Positions 1 through 13,030 of a stretch of 64,000 bases of DNA are shown here, piece by piece. The stretch's first letter is position 1, and each line of letters opens with the position of its first letter. This DNA is from Rhabdornis inornatus. Lineage: Eukaryota; Chordata; Aves; Passeriformes; Rhabdornithidae. Made by a program: the position numbers and the translations under genes. The notes below the pieces were generated by a model that saw only the letters and a list, made by a program, of their open reading frames with translations, was not told the origin of the DNA and did no database searches. The stretch is taken from the NCBI GenBank assembly GCA_013397075.1, contig VWZS01000159.1, positions 682,001 through 746,000 of the forward strand. The letters are read 5' to 3'.

Positions 1-490
1 ACCCAATCTTGCAGCCTGCACAGGCCATCAGCTTCTGAAGACAACTTGGCCCCTGTGCTTTCCTGGCACAGCTCATGGCTGCTCATCCTGGCTTATCCAG
101 CTGTGGCCATGGAACACTGTCACCTCCCACTGCACAAATTGGGACCTGCAGCACAGGGAAGTCCTGAAACGTGGGGCTTTGCACAGCAGAGGATTGTTTG
201 CCTTTATCCACACACATCCCCGGTTGCACTGCACAGACTTTTGGAGCGGAGGGAGCTGAAATGCTCTGGAAAACAGGAACACAGCATTGCCTGCAGGAAG
301 CACCCCTGAGGTGGTGTGGGCCAACCTCCCCAGACAGAGAGGACAGCCACCAGAAGCAGGGACATAAAGCTACTGATACCCAGCCAGAGCCCATGGGAGT
401 CACTGAAAGAGGCAAGAGACAGATTTGGGCTCAGAAAAATATTCCCAAGGCCCCGTGCTGCAGAGAGCTGCCTTCTGTCCTCCTCCCCAT

Positions 491-660
491 GCCACTGTCA
501 CCAGCCACACTGCCACCAGCCACACTGCCTGCCACCAGCAACACTGCCACCAGCCACACAGCCTGCCACCAGCCACACTATCACCAGCCACACTGTCGCC
601 AGCCACACTCCCTGCCACCAGCCACACTGCCACCAGCCACAGTGTCACCAGCCACACTGC
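491..660. repeat. Minisatellite, CCACCAGCCACACTG-type units
   Basis: About 170 bp made of imperfect tandem copies of a 12 to 15-bp unit close to CCACCAGCCACACTG, with variants such as TCACCAGCCACACTG and CTGCCACCAGCCACAC. Unit length alternates because some copies lack or gain a CTG. The array keeps all three plus-strand frames and the minus-strand frames open, which produces Pro/Ala/Thr/His-rich or Trp/Val/Ala/Gly-rich open frames that should not be called genes. Copy number is probably variable between individuals. Confidence 0.9.
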
Positions 661-3035
661 CCGTGTCCATGCCCATGCAGCTCCTTTGGGATGCTGCCAC
701 CTGCCTTGGAGCAATGGGTGCAGGCAACAATGGCACCTGAGGCTCAGTTTCAACTCCTGAGAGCATGGGGAAAAAAAAAATACTCCTGCACTTCAGTAAG
801 GAACGTTTCTGGATGCCAGAGGGTGCACTGGCAGTCTGTCACTCTTGCAAGGTGGCTTTGTCTCCTGAAGGACAGGGCAGTGTCCCACTGCCCCATGAGT
901 AGGGAGCCTGGCCCCTGCTCCCTGCCCCACAGCCTCTCTCTGAAGACAAGCAGGTGACCATCCATCACCAGCCATTGCTCTGTTGAATCTGGCAGGTGCC
1001 AAGTGTTCAGCCTAATCTCTTGGCAGAAAGGATAAATATTAATTTTTGCAGGTGCATGACACCAGGCTCCACTCCCTTTCCCCACAGAACAACTCCAGCC
1101 TCTCCTGTTGGAGAGCAGTCCTTTGGCACAGGCAGGCTGCAGAGGTGAACTGACAAAAAGAAGGGTAAGAGAGCAGGAAGAGGAATCACAGCAAATATTT
1201 TCTCTGTGTTTTGCTTGGCCAGAGCTCAGTTTCTCACTGTTCCACCCCGCCCATGGACTACTGCTCCACACAGCGCAGAAGAGAAGTGAGGGCTTGGGGC
1301 TACCAGAACCCCTCCCAGCCCTGATCCTGCACCATCCCTTTGGGGGACCTGCAGCATATTAAGGAACAGAGTCCTTCAAACATCTCTGAGTGCTCATGGA
1401 TGAGTTTGCTGGAGTTAGCTTACAGGTTTTTTTCATCAGTGCTGTATCCACACTCTCAGTTCAGAGGGGCTGAGCTCCCTCCCAGGGTATGGATCCAACA
1501 ACACAAGCAGAGGAGCACTGCAGCTGTCCTGCCTCCTCATCTCCTGGGCACAGCCAGCTCCAGCAGTGGCACAGGGGAGAGGAGCTCCTCAGGTTGGAGC
1601 TGTGGGGACACACACCCTCCCTCCCTGGCAGCTCCTTCCAGATGAACTCTGTCACTGGGAGTGAAGCAGTTTCTCCAGGCTGGCAAAGGCAAGACTGACC
1701 TCCACCTGCACAGAGACATCTCCACCTCCCAGTGCTTCTGCTTTCACCCTTCAGCCTTCAAAGGAAGCTGAAACATTGAGTTACCCCCTGCCCAAGAGCC
1801 AGTGGGTGCCAGCTAAGACCTGCAGGGAGTCCCTCCAGCTTCCCAGCACTGACCTGCAACAACTGATGGATCCATGAGCAACATCCATTCACCACAGGTG
1901 GCCTGAGGGCAGGAGCATGAAAAGTCCTGCAGATGGAGTGAAACCTGACAAAACTGCTTCATCTTTTACTGATCTGGCACAGCATGAAGGTGGTACATGA
2001 CAGTAATTGATTTCTCTAAGTACCATCAACCTGGCCCAGCCTGTGGCTGGTTCTCCTTTAAGGAGGCTTTAGTGGCACCTTTAGTCTTTTCTTAGCTCAG
2101 TGACCTAGAAACTGCATTAAGATGTCAAGAGAGCATACACAATACAGTGGAGAAGCCATTTCCCAAGAATCTGAAAAAAGATCATTATTATTGAGAGATA
2201 TGGCTTGGAGCCAGGGCACTCATTCAGTTGTCAGAGGTATAAATAAAAATGCAAAATAAAGCTAAGCTCAGCTTAAAAATACATTGATTGTACGTCACTG
2301 CTCAGCTAAAATCCACATACTCTATTCTGATCACAGTGACATCCACGGGTGCAGTCCTTTGAAGTGTAAGCCCAGTGATGAAGTGATAAGGAAAAAACAT
2401 TATCTTCTAAGACACACCCAAAATAGGGGACAAATCTGACTGAGCAATAAATAGTTTTAATTAAAGCTACTTTATAGCTGGGGATACAGTAGTAGCAATG
2501 AGGTAATGCAAGGGGAACAGGTGGCTGCCTCATAAAAGCCCTGTTCCACCACAAGCACTGCCATTTCAAGGAGGCTGTCAGCAGGTCCAGCTCTGTGTTT
2601 TTCCATGGCCACTTTCCAAAGCTTCATGGGCCCAGGTCTTGTTGGTGGAGCCACCCAACCAGATGTGAATTGCTGGAGGCAAAGACCTTTGTAGGCTATC
2701 CTGTTTCCTGCACTGGTGCTGGAGCTCCTCACAGGTTCTGGGAGCTGGGATTTGCTGTGTGACCCTGGCATGGTGTTTGCTCAGCAACCAGCACAGGATG
2801 GGCATGTATGGACGTAATTTGATAGAAAACTGAGAACACATAACCCTCTATTCAGAGTGGCATTGGTTTCCTTAATTCTTCCTCCTCCTGAGCAATGTTT
2901 AAATCAATTACAGTGAAATTAATGACTTTCACAAGCCATTTGCTGAGAGGATGGGCTGGGGGATTAGGCACTAACTGGGTTCCTTGCCATCCCCCAGCCA
3001 ATTTAGAAAACATTCAGTGTGAAAGGCTTCTAATG

Positions 3036-3049
3036 AAAAAAAAAAAAAA
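3036..3049. repeat. A14 homopolymer tract
   Basis: A run of about 14 A follows CTTCTAATG. No recognisable retroposon body lies upstream, so it may be an isolated slippage tract or the tail of a decayed insertion. Confidence 0.8.
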
Positions 3050-3144
3050 GCTCCTGCTATGTACTTAATTAACATGCTTTCCAAGCAGAGAATAACAGAA
3101 ACATAGGAGGCTTGAGGACAGCAAAAGTCACCAACTCTCTCCCT

Positions 3145-3196
3145 TTGCACTTCAGGAGAGCAAAGTTGCACTTCAGGAGAGCAAAGTTACACTTCA
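3145..3196. repeat. 21-bp tandem repeat, two full copies plus a partial third
   Basis: The unit TTGCACTTCAGGAGAGCAAAG occurs perfectly at 3145..3165 and 3166..3186. A third, diverged partial copy begins TTACACTTCA. Identity of the two full copies suggests a recent duplication. Because 21 is a multiple of three it leaves frames open and creates repeated peptides in short spurious open frames. Confidence 0.92.
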
Positions 3197-4440
3197 CAGC
3201 CCCTAAACACAGCTTTAGAACAATTATACACTTTTTGAAGCACAAACATAGGGAGGACGAACTACTTGTAGATGGGGAAAGCACTCAGCTCAAATGCAAG
3301 GGACACCCCTGCACAGGCACTCGAGGGTCCAGAGGCACCTGAGTGCTGACAGCTCTGGGGATGGCCAGGGCTTTGGAGCCCCTAGGACACACTGCAGCAC
3401 TCTGGCCAAAATGGGCTGGATTTCTCCAGAACAGAGGACAAAACCATCTCATCCTCCCTCTGTGCCTATGAAGAACAAATCAAACTTGTGATTTGCATGT
3501 TCAGCCCAAGTTATCCATCTTTGCATACCTACAGATGCTCAGAGGTAACAAGAGAACATCTTCCAGAACCATGGAACACTTCTCCCTCTGCCCCACCATG
3601 GTCTGTTCTGAAGCTCCTACCAGGGTTACATGGTGATTTTCCAAACAGCACCCATTGATCTGCAGAGCTCTTTTTACAGTGTAAGATTTGGTGCAAAAGA
3701 GGGGTGCAATTCCCCCTGACCCCAGACCTTGCTGAACCTGCAACAGTGGGAGGTGTTTTACTCTTCTGAACTGGGACCTTGTTTGACAGGTCTCACAGAA
3801 GAACAGAGAGGGGCAAAGAGGAGAGGCATTTTCTGTCATTACCCTAATGCCAGTGCTTCAAAAATATTCAAAGCCTCCAAAAATACCCTGAGCTATATCG
3901 AGGCACAAAAGGACCATGGAAGTGGTGATCTGACTCACACAGAGCTAAAAGCTGCTACACCATCCTCACTCCAAAAACATTTCTTGATACAATTCAATTA
4001 TTTCCTGAAAAGGTGTCTGGAAAGACCAAAGTGTGGGATGCAGAGAGGAAGGCCTTAGGGAAGTGCAGTTGAAGAGGCATTAGTGCTCTAATGAAGAGGG
4101 ACCAGCTCTGTCACATCCTGGAGTTACAGGATCAAGCAATGATCCTTCCTTCCTGTCCCAGCTTCCTGAGAGTTGGAGAAAAGTGGAGCTGTGGCTTCCT
4201 AGCCACAGCTGTCTGGACAATCTTTCCAACAGTGGCAGCACCAAGCTTCTCCCAGAGTGGCTGTGCCACTGCTCTTGGGCACAGAGCCTGGCTCCAGATG
4301 CTTTCCAGGCATGGGACTGACCCCATGGCCAGTGGCAGGGCTCCTCTGTGCCCAGCAGGACATGGCCACCTCCTCTGGCCCCCAGAGCCTGCAGCCAAGC
4401 TGCAGATGCTGCTTTTGAAGTGCTAGCTTCAAACAAAGGA

Positions 4441-4467
4441 GAGAAAAAAAAAAAAAGAAGAAAAGAA
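4441..4467. repeat. Purine-only A-rich tract
   Basis: A run of 13 A within GAG..GAAGAAAAGAA, all purine for about 27 bp. It probably arose by slippage. On the minus strand it is a pyrimidine tract, but I see no exon after it. Confidence 0.75.
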
Positions 4468-7400
4468 TCATCCGACCCCAAATCCTTTCTCCTTTTGAAG
4501 CCTGGCTTAAAAGCAAATGAGAACCTGCAGCCTAGTTGCAATGTGACTGGACTCCTCGGCCTTCAGGGGCCTTTAAGTACATCTGAAAGGCATTTAACAC
4601 CAATAAAATAAGTTGAGCTCTTGCTGGTATTTTTCTTATCCCCCCTTCTCCCCTTGCACATTCCCCCCAGGCTGCTGTGAGCCATCTGTGCCTTGCTTCC
4701 CAGAGGAAGCAGGGTTAGGTAGATTTGGGGATAGAGAGGGATAGCCTGGGTGAAAACTCCATGCTGTTGGAAGTGCTGTCACACCCCCAGCTCCCTAGAT
4801 TTTCAGAGGGACAAGGGCAGGTCAGCTGATGGAGGGATGAGGCTGAGCTGGTCCTTAACACTGCTTGTGGAAGTTCTGTGGGCTCTATTCCTTCTAAAAA
4901 TCTTACCCAAGACAGTGTGAGGGTGGCCTGCAGGAAGCTCTCTGTGGTGTAGTGTTGGTGTTTCCCCCACTGACCACGTCCCTGCTCTGGGGCTGTTCTC
5001 CCATTCCCTTCCTGGCTCCCATCTCTGAGGAGCAGTGCAGACCCAAGGTGGGCACTGGGACCCATGGTTTTGGTCTGATATGGGGTTGGTTGGGGTGAAA
5101 CAAAATATCTCCAGATGCGTCAGATAGCTGTCAAAATGTGCCTGCACTGACTCTCAGGTCTATTTTCCCAGGTAGAAGGCCTTGCTATCTCAATGGCCAT
5201 TCCAACCTCCAGAAGCACTAGTTAAAACCAGTGACATCAGGCAATTTGGGTTTCCAAACCAGGGGGTGCCCTGGAGCCAGCAGACAGCAGACAGGTCTCG
5301 GAGGCAGGCACGGGTGCTGGGCAGCTGGAGGCCTCTCCAGGGCTGGGCTGCATCAGCCACACAGGCTGAGCCATTCCTGGCACCCTCTCTCATCTTCTGG
5401 TGGGAATTTTAAAGGCAGGTGAGGGAAGTTCTGCCAGCTGTGAAAAACCCTTTCTGGGGCAGTGTCTAAGGGAAAGCAGGACAGCTCTTCAAGCCACAGA
5501 TCAGGCTGTGTGTGCTGGAAAACGCAGGCAGGTATTCAAAGCCACTCCAATTACCCTAAATCCCTCAGCTGCAATTGTATAATTGGGATAAAGGTGTCAG
5601 TGTGAAGAACAGCAGCTACAAAAACAGGTCAAGCAGAGGAGCTGATCCTGCTGGGCTGGTGGTGAGGAGTGCTCCTGAGCATCCCGTGGGATGCCCAACA
5701 GCCCAGGAATGGGCTGGGAAAGCCAGCCTCGCTCTCTTTTAGAACAAACCAGCACTCAGAGGAGAGGTTTCACAGGGGAGCTGGCCAGCTCTGTGATCAG
5801 AGCTATCTGCAATGTGGCCATTTCATGTCGGGCAACATTTCACTTTTACAGTCTCCCCATGGAGAAACCCTCAAATATTATGATCAAAACCCAGAAGGGC
5901 TGTGTTCTTTGCACCTCCATGTGTGTAACTGGAAATCTGCTCCATTCACTGGGCAGCCAGTGCCCAGTTTCTCTGGTGACAGGAGTGGGAGCTGCAGGTG
6001 TACCCAGCCCTTGGCTGGTGCAAGGGAGCTGCTGTGGGGAGCACACCCTGCTCCCTCCACCACATGGTCAGCAGCTGCCTTGTGCATGTTTATGCCAGCC
6101 CTGATGTGATTAGCACCTTGACGTGTGTTAAATGAACCAAGCTTTCCAATTTTTCAGAGCGAAACCCTAAAAGAAACAGCTGCAGGGCTGACAGAAATAT
6201 GATTCTTTCAAAGTCTAATGAATTGTATAATCACTTCAGTCATTATTTTGCATCTTCCTTCCATAAATGCACAGCCACGAGTCCTTGGAGCACGGTGAGG
6301 TTTAAGCCTCGCCAAGCCCATCATTCAAAATCCATCAAGTTCCCAAAGCTGTGAGGGCTGAGAAGTGAGTGGGTCACAGGCACAGTGTGCTGGGGGTGCC
6401 TCTGCTGGGGTCTGGTGGCACAGGAAGGACACAGAAAACACCAGCACAGTTCAGAGCCCCTCTTGCTGCCACCTTACTGTGTGCAGCCCTGTGCTGCAAG
6501 AGGGACATGGAGGATGGGGGCTGATGCCAAATCTGTGCCCTTCATGCTCCAGCACACCAGAGCTGCTGTTGGGCCTGAGGCCAGCCAGACTGCCTGTGTC
6601 CAGCCTTGCCAGCCCAGCAGCCAAATGGCCATTCTGCAGACTCAGGGGAAAAAAATAAAAATATGAAGGCTGGGGTAATCGAGGCAAACTGAGGCAGCAA
6701 AACAGGGAGGAGCTTTTTCCCATCTCCCTCCAGGCAGTGGTGAGGGCACTTGGAGAGGGCAGTGACAATGGCTCCAGAGGCAGCACCCACAGCTAATTGG
6801 GAGGATCTATGTCTTTAGATTCCTGTCTAGTACCTAACTGCCTTCAGATATTAAAATGAGAGAGATTCACGTAGACAGACAGACTGCTATCATATTTTCT
6901 CCCTCCAGAGGAAAATACTGCAAGTCAACACCTGCCTATTCCACATACTCCCTGCTCTGTTCATTTAACACAGGTATTTCCAGCTGGCACAATTTTCAAT
7001 CCTTTGAAAACTAGATTCAATTGACTTTTAACCACCAGGTAAATATGGGAGACATATATCTACTTTCCTGCATTATTTCTGTTCTATTCAGAACACCTAT
7101 GGGTTTTTATCCCTGAAGGGTTGTGATTGAAACATAATAAGGGATAGGAATACTGGAAAGTAATATGTGAAATACATAAGTATGTGTTCAAGACTGCATG
7201 CTTCTCATCCAGCTTGATTTGAGTCTATCCAAACAAATTCCAGTTTTATTACAAAATTCTCTCCCCAGCTTTACATGCAGCAGTGCTGGAAAGGAGCAGT
7301 GGTGTGTGTGGGGCTGCAGGAGCTGCTGTACCAAGGTGTTTAAAGCAAGAAGGCAGCTGATGGCAGGGTGATGATACAGGGAGCACAGCCAGCTCAGGGA

Positions 7401-8639
7401 AAGGCATTTCCCCTGGGTTTGCAGGGGGAATTGGGCTGACTGGAACTTAGATCTTAAATGGTTTCACCCATGCAATCTCACATACAAACTGCCAGAGACA
7501 GCTGGGCAATAAAACACGAGGCACTTCAGCAGAGGTGACACTTCCCTTGGGAGGGAAGGGCAGGTCCCAGCACCCTACAATGTCACCCAGTCGTGGGCAG
7601 GTCTGGGCAGCTGTGCCAGAGGCTACAAGGGCAAAAGGCAGCCAGCACAGGAGCTGCTGCAGGACCAGTCCCTGAAGAGCTTATTCAAGAGCTTCCTTCA
7701 GCCTGGAGCCTCAGATGGTGTTCACAGGAAGGGTGAAGCACTGCAGGGCTCCCTCCCTGGCCCTTCCTCCTTGCCCTCCTCCTGAGCACAGCCAGTCCTG
7801 CCGAGGATCCCTGGGGCATTTTGCACCCTATGAACTGCTGCTGAGTCTGCAGCACCACAAACCTCTAGCACTGACCAGCTCATCTTTGGAAAGCCTCACC
7901 AGTGGTTTGCAATGACCAAAAGGAAAACCAAGAGACAGCCCAGCCTGCTCTAGCAGCTTCTGTCTGTCCCTGGCTGTGGTGAGCTGCATCCCTGCACCTT
8001 CCCACCTCCACCCCTGTGCCTGACAGCAGCACCTTGGGGACCTGCTGCTTCCTGTGCCACATGGAAACTCTGCAGGACACAAACCCACACCTCTGCCATG
8101 CAAAACCTGCACAGCTCCAAAGGCAGAGCTAGGATAACATCCAGTGACAAGGAAATAAATGTGGGGATATGAGGGCGTTGCCACTCACCACTGCTGTGGA
8201 ACAGCTCTTGTAATATCTATTTACAAACACTAACACTCTTTTCAGGATCAAGAGGAGGCCAATTTAGATAAAAGTTTAATACTTTTACAGAAGTGAAATC
8301 CTTTAAATTAAATACCATGTCATTTATGGTTGTGTGTACTTGCTGCTGATGCTCTCAAAAAAGAACAGCCACTGAAAGGATGGAGATGTCCCACCAAGCA
8401 CATGGGACCAGAGTTCACTGCTCTTTAGATGCTTTAGCACAGTGGTTCCATAAGCGGCAGAAGAAGATTTTATCTTCAATTAATTCAGTAAGATCAATTT
8501 TATGCCTACTTCACCAGAAAAGCAACTGTAGGCTGAAAGACAGAAGTCAAATATGTCCTTTCAAGCTGTGGAAAAAAAGTGGGTATGAAAAATGGCTGCA
8601 ATCTCAAAGGACATGAGGACCATACTGTCTTTGTTATGG

Positions 8640-9135
8640 TATTGACTTGTCAGAAATGTAAAGCATGTTTAGATAAACATTATTTTCCATATGTTTTCAG
8701 CACATTCACTTAACCATTAAAATCATTTCTAAAAATTTTATTTTTAGGACTTTTTAATTTGATTTCAGACTGACCCACCACGTGTTTAAAAATTACTCAT
8801 ATGGTAAATAGGAAAGCTGCCAGGTACCTTATACTAACAGAAAAGTTTTTAAAAATAAGGCTGAAATAATGTGAAACACAGTATTGACTAAATAAAAATG
8901 TACTGATGGCTGACTTCAACTTTCATCGGTAAAATGAAATACAGGATTTAGGGAAAATCATTATATTTTGTTTCAAACTCAAATGAGAATCAGCCTTAAG
9001 AACATCTACTCAGAAAAGGAAATGCAAACAACTATTAAAATCGATTACTTGAGTAAGTGTTTCTTGCTTACGTAGCTTGTGCTGTTTCACATCAATCTCT
9101 ACTACCTTGGGAAAACTTAAAATTTAGAAACAAGA
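8640..9135. other. AT-rich non-coding block
   Basis: About 500 bp that is clearly richer in A+T than its flanks, with motifs such as AAAATTTTATTTTTAGG and TTTTTAATTTGATTTC. No open frame of note and no tandem structure. Long AT-rich unique blocks in bird introns are sometimes conserved enhancers, but only an alignment can say so here. Confidence 0.3.
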
Positions 9136-12100
9136 ACCAGTGAAGACCCAGCAAAGGAAAGATTGTCATAATAACTCATTTTCTGAGTTATTATTCATTT
9201 CAAATTACTTCCTCTCGCTGCCTTTGGAAATGAAACATTACATCTCTGCTCTCTGCGCTCTGCCCGACAGCCACAGGCTGCCAGGGCTGCAAGGGCAGCT
9301 GGAGGACTCTGGACACTCTTTGGCATGCACAGGGCAGCTCTCCTCACCATCCATGGCTGCAGGAATCCAGCACGGACCTGGGCAGCCTCCCTGCCCTTCC
9401 AGGGTGTCCTGCTGCAGACAGGACCAGCTGTGCCCTGTCCCCATGGCACTGTGAGCAGAACTGACCCAAGCTCACCCTGAACCCCCTGAGCAGTGTGAGC
9501 AGCACGTGGCAAACCCAGTCAGGGTCACAGCCACTACTGTCCAGCACACTGCATCTCCCTCAGGGTTTTCTGCTGTGTTAAAGGGTTGCCTCTCAGCCCC
9601 TGCCATTTCTTCTGTCTCAGCTTTGCTTCCCCCAGTCCTGCAGTATTCCAGTTCACCTCCACCACATCTTCCCAGGAGAGCACCCAGCAACTGCTCACAG
9701 CAGGAAGGGAGGGTCTGGTCACAGTGAACACCTCTGGGCAGCAGTGAGGGAAGATCTCTGGGCAGCAGCTGGCAGGCAGTGACTCCAGCAGCACAAGGCC
9801 CTCTCCTGTTCACATGATGCTCAGAGCTGGAGCAAATACTGGTTTTGGGCAGCTGCCAATCTCACCACCAATCAACAGGATTCTAAACAGAACTGGGATA
9901 TTTGTTCTCTCTCACTCTGGAATGCAGCACAAGGTATCATCCCTGGGGAACTCCTTCTTCAGGTGCCCTGCACTAGGGATTTTGTGGCTGCTGTCATTTT
10001 GGTGGCTGCTACTTCATGCAGACAATGAGAAACATATTTGGCATTGTGCAACTTGAGTGAAAACCTGCAATTTGTGCTGAAAACAGAGAACCTGCACATG
10101 AACAGAGAGATGCTGCCCTGACCCCCCCAACCAGGCATGGCCCATTGTAACCCCTCAGTCTGTGGGGTCTGCACATCCATCCTCACCTGCCAGAGAGCCA
10201 CCCCAACCCCACCCCAGGTCCCAGCCCAGATGTCTGTGCCAGGCCAGGCTGGTGGCAGCAACCACCAATCCCAAGTTTTAGAACTTGGTGTCAGAGCCTG
10301 CAGTCTGTCAGGGTGACTTTGCCTTGAAAGCTTGGATGGCAGTAAAGATGAAAAATGGTTCTGCCATTTTCTCCCCATCTGCCCTCAAACTATTTATGGC
10401 CAGTAGGACACAGAGGGGTTGCTCCCACACATGGCTCCTGTTCCTATCCCTGCCAGCCAAATACCCTTTGGGCACAGTGGAGAGGCAGCAGGGATTAAAG
10501 AAATCTCATGAAATACATGCCTATAGCTCACTCAGGGAGGTTCTCCCCCACTTAAAGACAGCCAGGAGCTCTGGCAAACAGCATCAGCTCTTCTCTGGAC
10601 TGCCCAGTAATGCTGCCTCTGCACAAGGACCTGAAACAGCAACAGGATACAGGGCATACACTGAACCTGAAGTGTCCCAGAAGCTGAAACCAGGAGGGTT
10701 TTAGTAGAAATCTGTAGTTTTTCTGGGATTTGCAAATAAATATAATCTATTTTTTTCTAAACTCCAAAGATAGCTAATTTATTTCTAAGTGTTTATTTCA
10801 ACAGGCTTTCTCAGTCTTCCTGAGCAAAACACCTGCCAGTGCTCCATATGAAATTCCAACTCAAAAAAATAGTTCTAAAGACTGCTGCTACCAGCTGATA
10901 GGAAAGTTGAATTCCAGTATCTGACCCTCTTCTAATGTCATAAGTATAGAGCAACAGGAAAAATGACTAGAACCAAGGCACCAGTTGTGGGTTCAGTCAG
11001 GCACTTCACATCCATTTGACACAAGTATAAATCCACAACTAAAAAGTCAGTGAAGAAGACAGGGAAAATGAGCCAGTTTTGGTCCTCATAACAATTCAGC
11101 TCTCAAAAAGGCTGTGCTGAGGTTTTCTGACTCAGTTCACGCAACAGCAACGCATTGGGTTAACTGCAACACCAGGGAGGGCTCCTGTGAGAGAAATGGT
11201 TGGACCCTCCTAGAAAACTCCTCCATCCTGAAGGAATGGACTGGGGGAAGCTGAGGGAAAAGGAGGATCCGTGACTTGTCATGTTCTCCACATCCTGCTT
11301 GATAAGTGATGCCCAAGAGAAGGAAAATTCAGAAAGTGGGGACCAGAATCAAAATCTAGTGGATCAGAAGCCTACATGAAGGTGGGGGAAAAATCTGCTG
11401 TATGTTGATATCTCAGGTCCTTTCCTTTAGCTGACACCATGCCTGCAGTCGTCCTGCCAGCCTGTTTTACCCACCAATCCCAGCTACAGGCAGGATCACA
11501 CCCATCGAGTTGGAAATCTCTGCAATTCAGAGGATTTATGAAAAGTATTTTGCTTTTGTCCCCCTGAAATTACATCATTCTCCTCTTTTATCTGTCTTAA
11601 GTGTCAGGAGAATGTGATGTTAATGAGATGTACAAAGGCTTTTGGGTAGCTGAACAGTTTTACAGTCCCACATTGATAAATTAAAGCATTTGTCACTGTT
11701 ACACATTAATGTTTCTTCCTGAGATCAAAGTCTGGATTTGCTGCATTAAGTGGGACCGTCCTCTGCTCTGCATCACCACACATTACCTTCCAAGGAAATG
11801 AATTGTGGTTATGGATTTTTACAGTCACAGTTTAATCACACCCTGATTCTCACACCTGCTGATTCCCATCTCCACATGAGGTATGCAAGCCATTTTTTTA
11901 TTATGGATTTTCTCTTTGCTACCTGTGTGAAAAGCTTGACTATCTTGTTTCAGGACAATCACTTTCTTCTAGCTCTGAAAGACTGCTTCTGCAGCAGAGA
12001 ATACAGACAATTTCCTTCCTTCTGGAACCCTGGATTCAGTCATGTTAATTTACATTTATATAGCATCTTTCATCCCTGAAGATCCCAATGCACTTCACAA

Positions 12101-12608
12101 ACTCCCCCTCTCTGTACACAGAAGCTGTACAAATAGACAGGCTACATAAACAGACACAGGATCCTCTGCCAGCCTTTGAAACACATCCCTCTGCCTGTAT
12201 TCCCAGCACACTGGTGGCCATCCAGCTCTGCACCCTGCAGCACATGTCCATCAAGGAGGAAAACAGGGCAGTGTGATTTAGAGGCATGTCAGGGAAGCAC
12301 GAGGAATCTGGGCAAGCAGCAGAATGGCTTTACAGCTCAGTGACATCTGCCTGGCACTCTGCTGCATGGGTTAAAATGAGGCAAAAGCTGATTTGTGGTG
12401 AATTCCATCTCACTGACTGTCAGTGCCTGTAGAAGTCCGGGTTTGCTGCTCCCTCCCACTGATGGGTAACCCTCAAGCAGTTTATTTTTTAAAACTGGAA
12501 AGCATCTGCTCACTTTGCAATGAAAACAAGGGAGAATAACCCCTGCTCCCAACAGCAGCAGCTGAGTGGCTGCAGCCAGTGTGAGGATGGAGGAGAAGGG
12601 AGAAGCCA

Positions 12609-12617
12609 GCATACCTG
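12609..12617 (-). other. 5' splice site of the GPC1 exon
   Basis: On the minus strand the exon ends AAG GTG TCT CAG and is followed by GTATGC. CAG|GTATG is a good donor match. The cut falls after a complete codon (phase 0). The reading frame continues into intron DNA without glypican similarity, so coding stops being recognisable exactly here. Confidence 0.85.
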
Positions 12618-12995
12618 AGACACCTTTTTGACCACGTCACTGCCCACCAGGAAGCCCTGTGCATAGGAGCGCGCCGCGATGAAGGCTCGGGTTGCCTTCA
12701 TCTTCAGGTCCCTGGGCACCTCCCCGAAGGGTTTGTGCTGCTCAGCATGCTTGACCATGCAGTCCAGGTACTCGTCTGTGATGTGGTACTGGGGGTTCAG
12801 CAGCTTGAAGAGCCTCTCCAGCAGCCGTGTCCAGAACTCATTGAGGGCCTCTTCCAGGTTGATGTTGGAGCTGCGGTAATAGCGGCGCAGCTCGCTGTAC
12901 AAGTCCTTGAACACCTTCACATTTTGAGTGTACAGTTCTCCGTACATGCTTGGAAAGGCATCGTAAAGGGCCTTTTCTGACTTGTTCAACAAATC
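12615..12995 (-). CDS. GPC1: Glypican-1 coding exon (probable exon 3), partial gene
   Basis: This exon encodes 127 residues of the helical core of glypican-1, a GPI-anchored heparan sulfate proteoglycan of the cell surface that binds growth factors. Landmarks visible in the translation, in order, are LLNKSEKALYDAF with an N-K-S sequon where human GPC1 has its second core N-glycosylation site, GELYTQN, DLYSELRRYY, LEEALNEFW, RLLERLFKLLNPQ, DEYLDC with one conserved core cysteine, KPFGEVPRDL, ATRAFIAARS and SDVVKKVSQ. GELYTQN, RLLERLFK, EYLDC, FGEVPR and SDVVKKVSQ fit GPC1; GPC4 and GPC6 carry LLERMF, EYLEC, FGDVPR and different ends at these places. The exon ends CAG|GTATGC. I place the start after TTTCCAG, which leaves phase 0 as in the GPC3 exon 3 boundary. 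An alternative acceptor would start it at 13006. The signal peptide, Cys-rich exon, glycosaminoglycan sites and GPI signal lie elsewhere. The exon is more CpG-rich than the surrounding intron. Confidence 0.9.
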
Positions 12996-13030
12996 CTGGA
13001 AATAACCTGAAAGATGAGAAAAAGGAGAGG
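12996..13030 (-). other. 3' splice site region of the GPC1 exon with tandem AGs
   Basis: A pyrimidine-rich tract (about 13009..13030 on the minus strand, with a run of six T) is followed by TTTCAG (AG at 13008-13007) and, 11 nt later, TTTCCAG (AG at 12997-12996). The second AG gives a phase-0 exon starting GAT TTG TTG AAC. The first AG would add 11 nt and require a split codon ending in GT, which cannot encode the acidic residue that glypicans usually have there. I therefore favour the second. This is inference from family exon phase, not from a transcript. Confidence 0.65.

Larger units (their letters stand above)
1..12614 (-). other. GPC1 intron downstream of the exon (partial)
   Basis: This is the intron 3' of the exon in transcription sense, running off the low-coordinate end of the window. 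Reading both strands I found no glypican exon 4 (the segment with a conserved YC..C and GCLANQ-type motif). All open frames are short and low-complexity or shadow frames. It contains the 491..660 minisatellite, a 21-bp tandem repeat at 3145..3196, A-rich tracts at 3036..3049 and 4441..4467, and an AT-rich stretch at 8640..9135. The rest is moderately GC-rich, CpG-poor unique sequence in which I see nothing further. Confidence 0.75.

Noticed and set aside
171..740. Plus-strand open frame of 189 codons at the left end.
   Set aside because: It is kept open by the CCACCAGCCACACTG minisatellite; the peptide is low-complexity and several frames are open at once.
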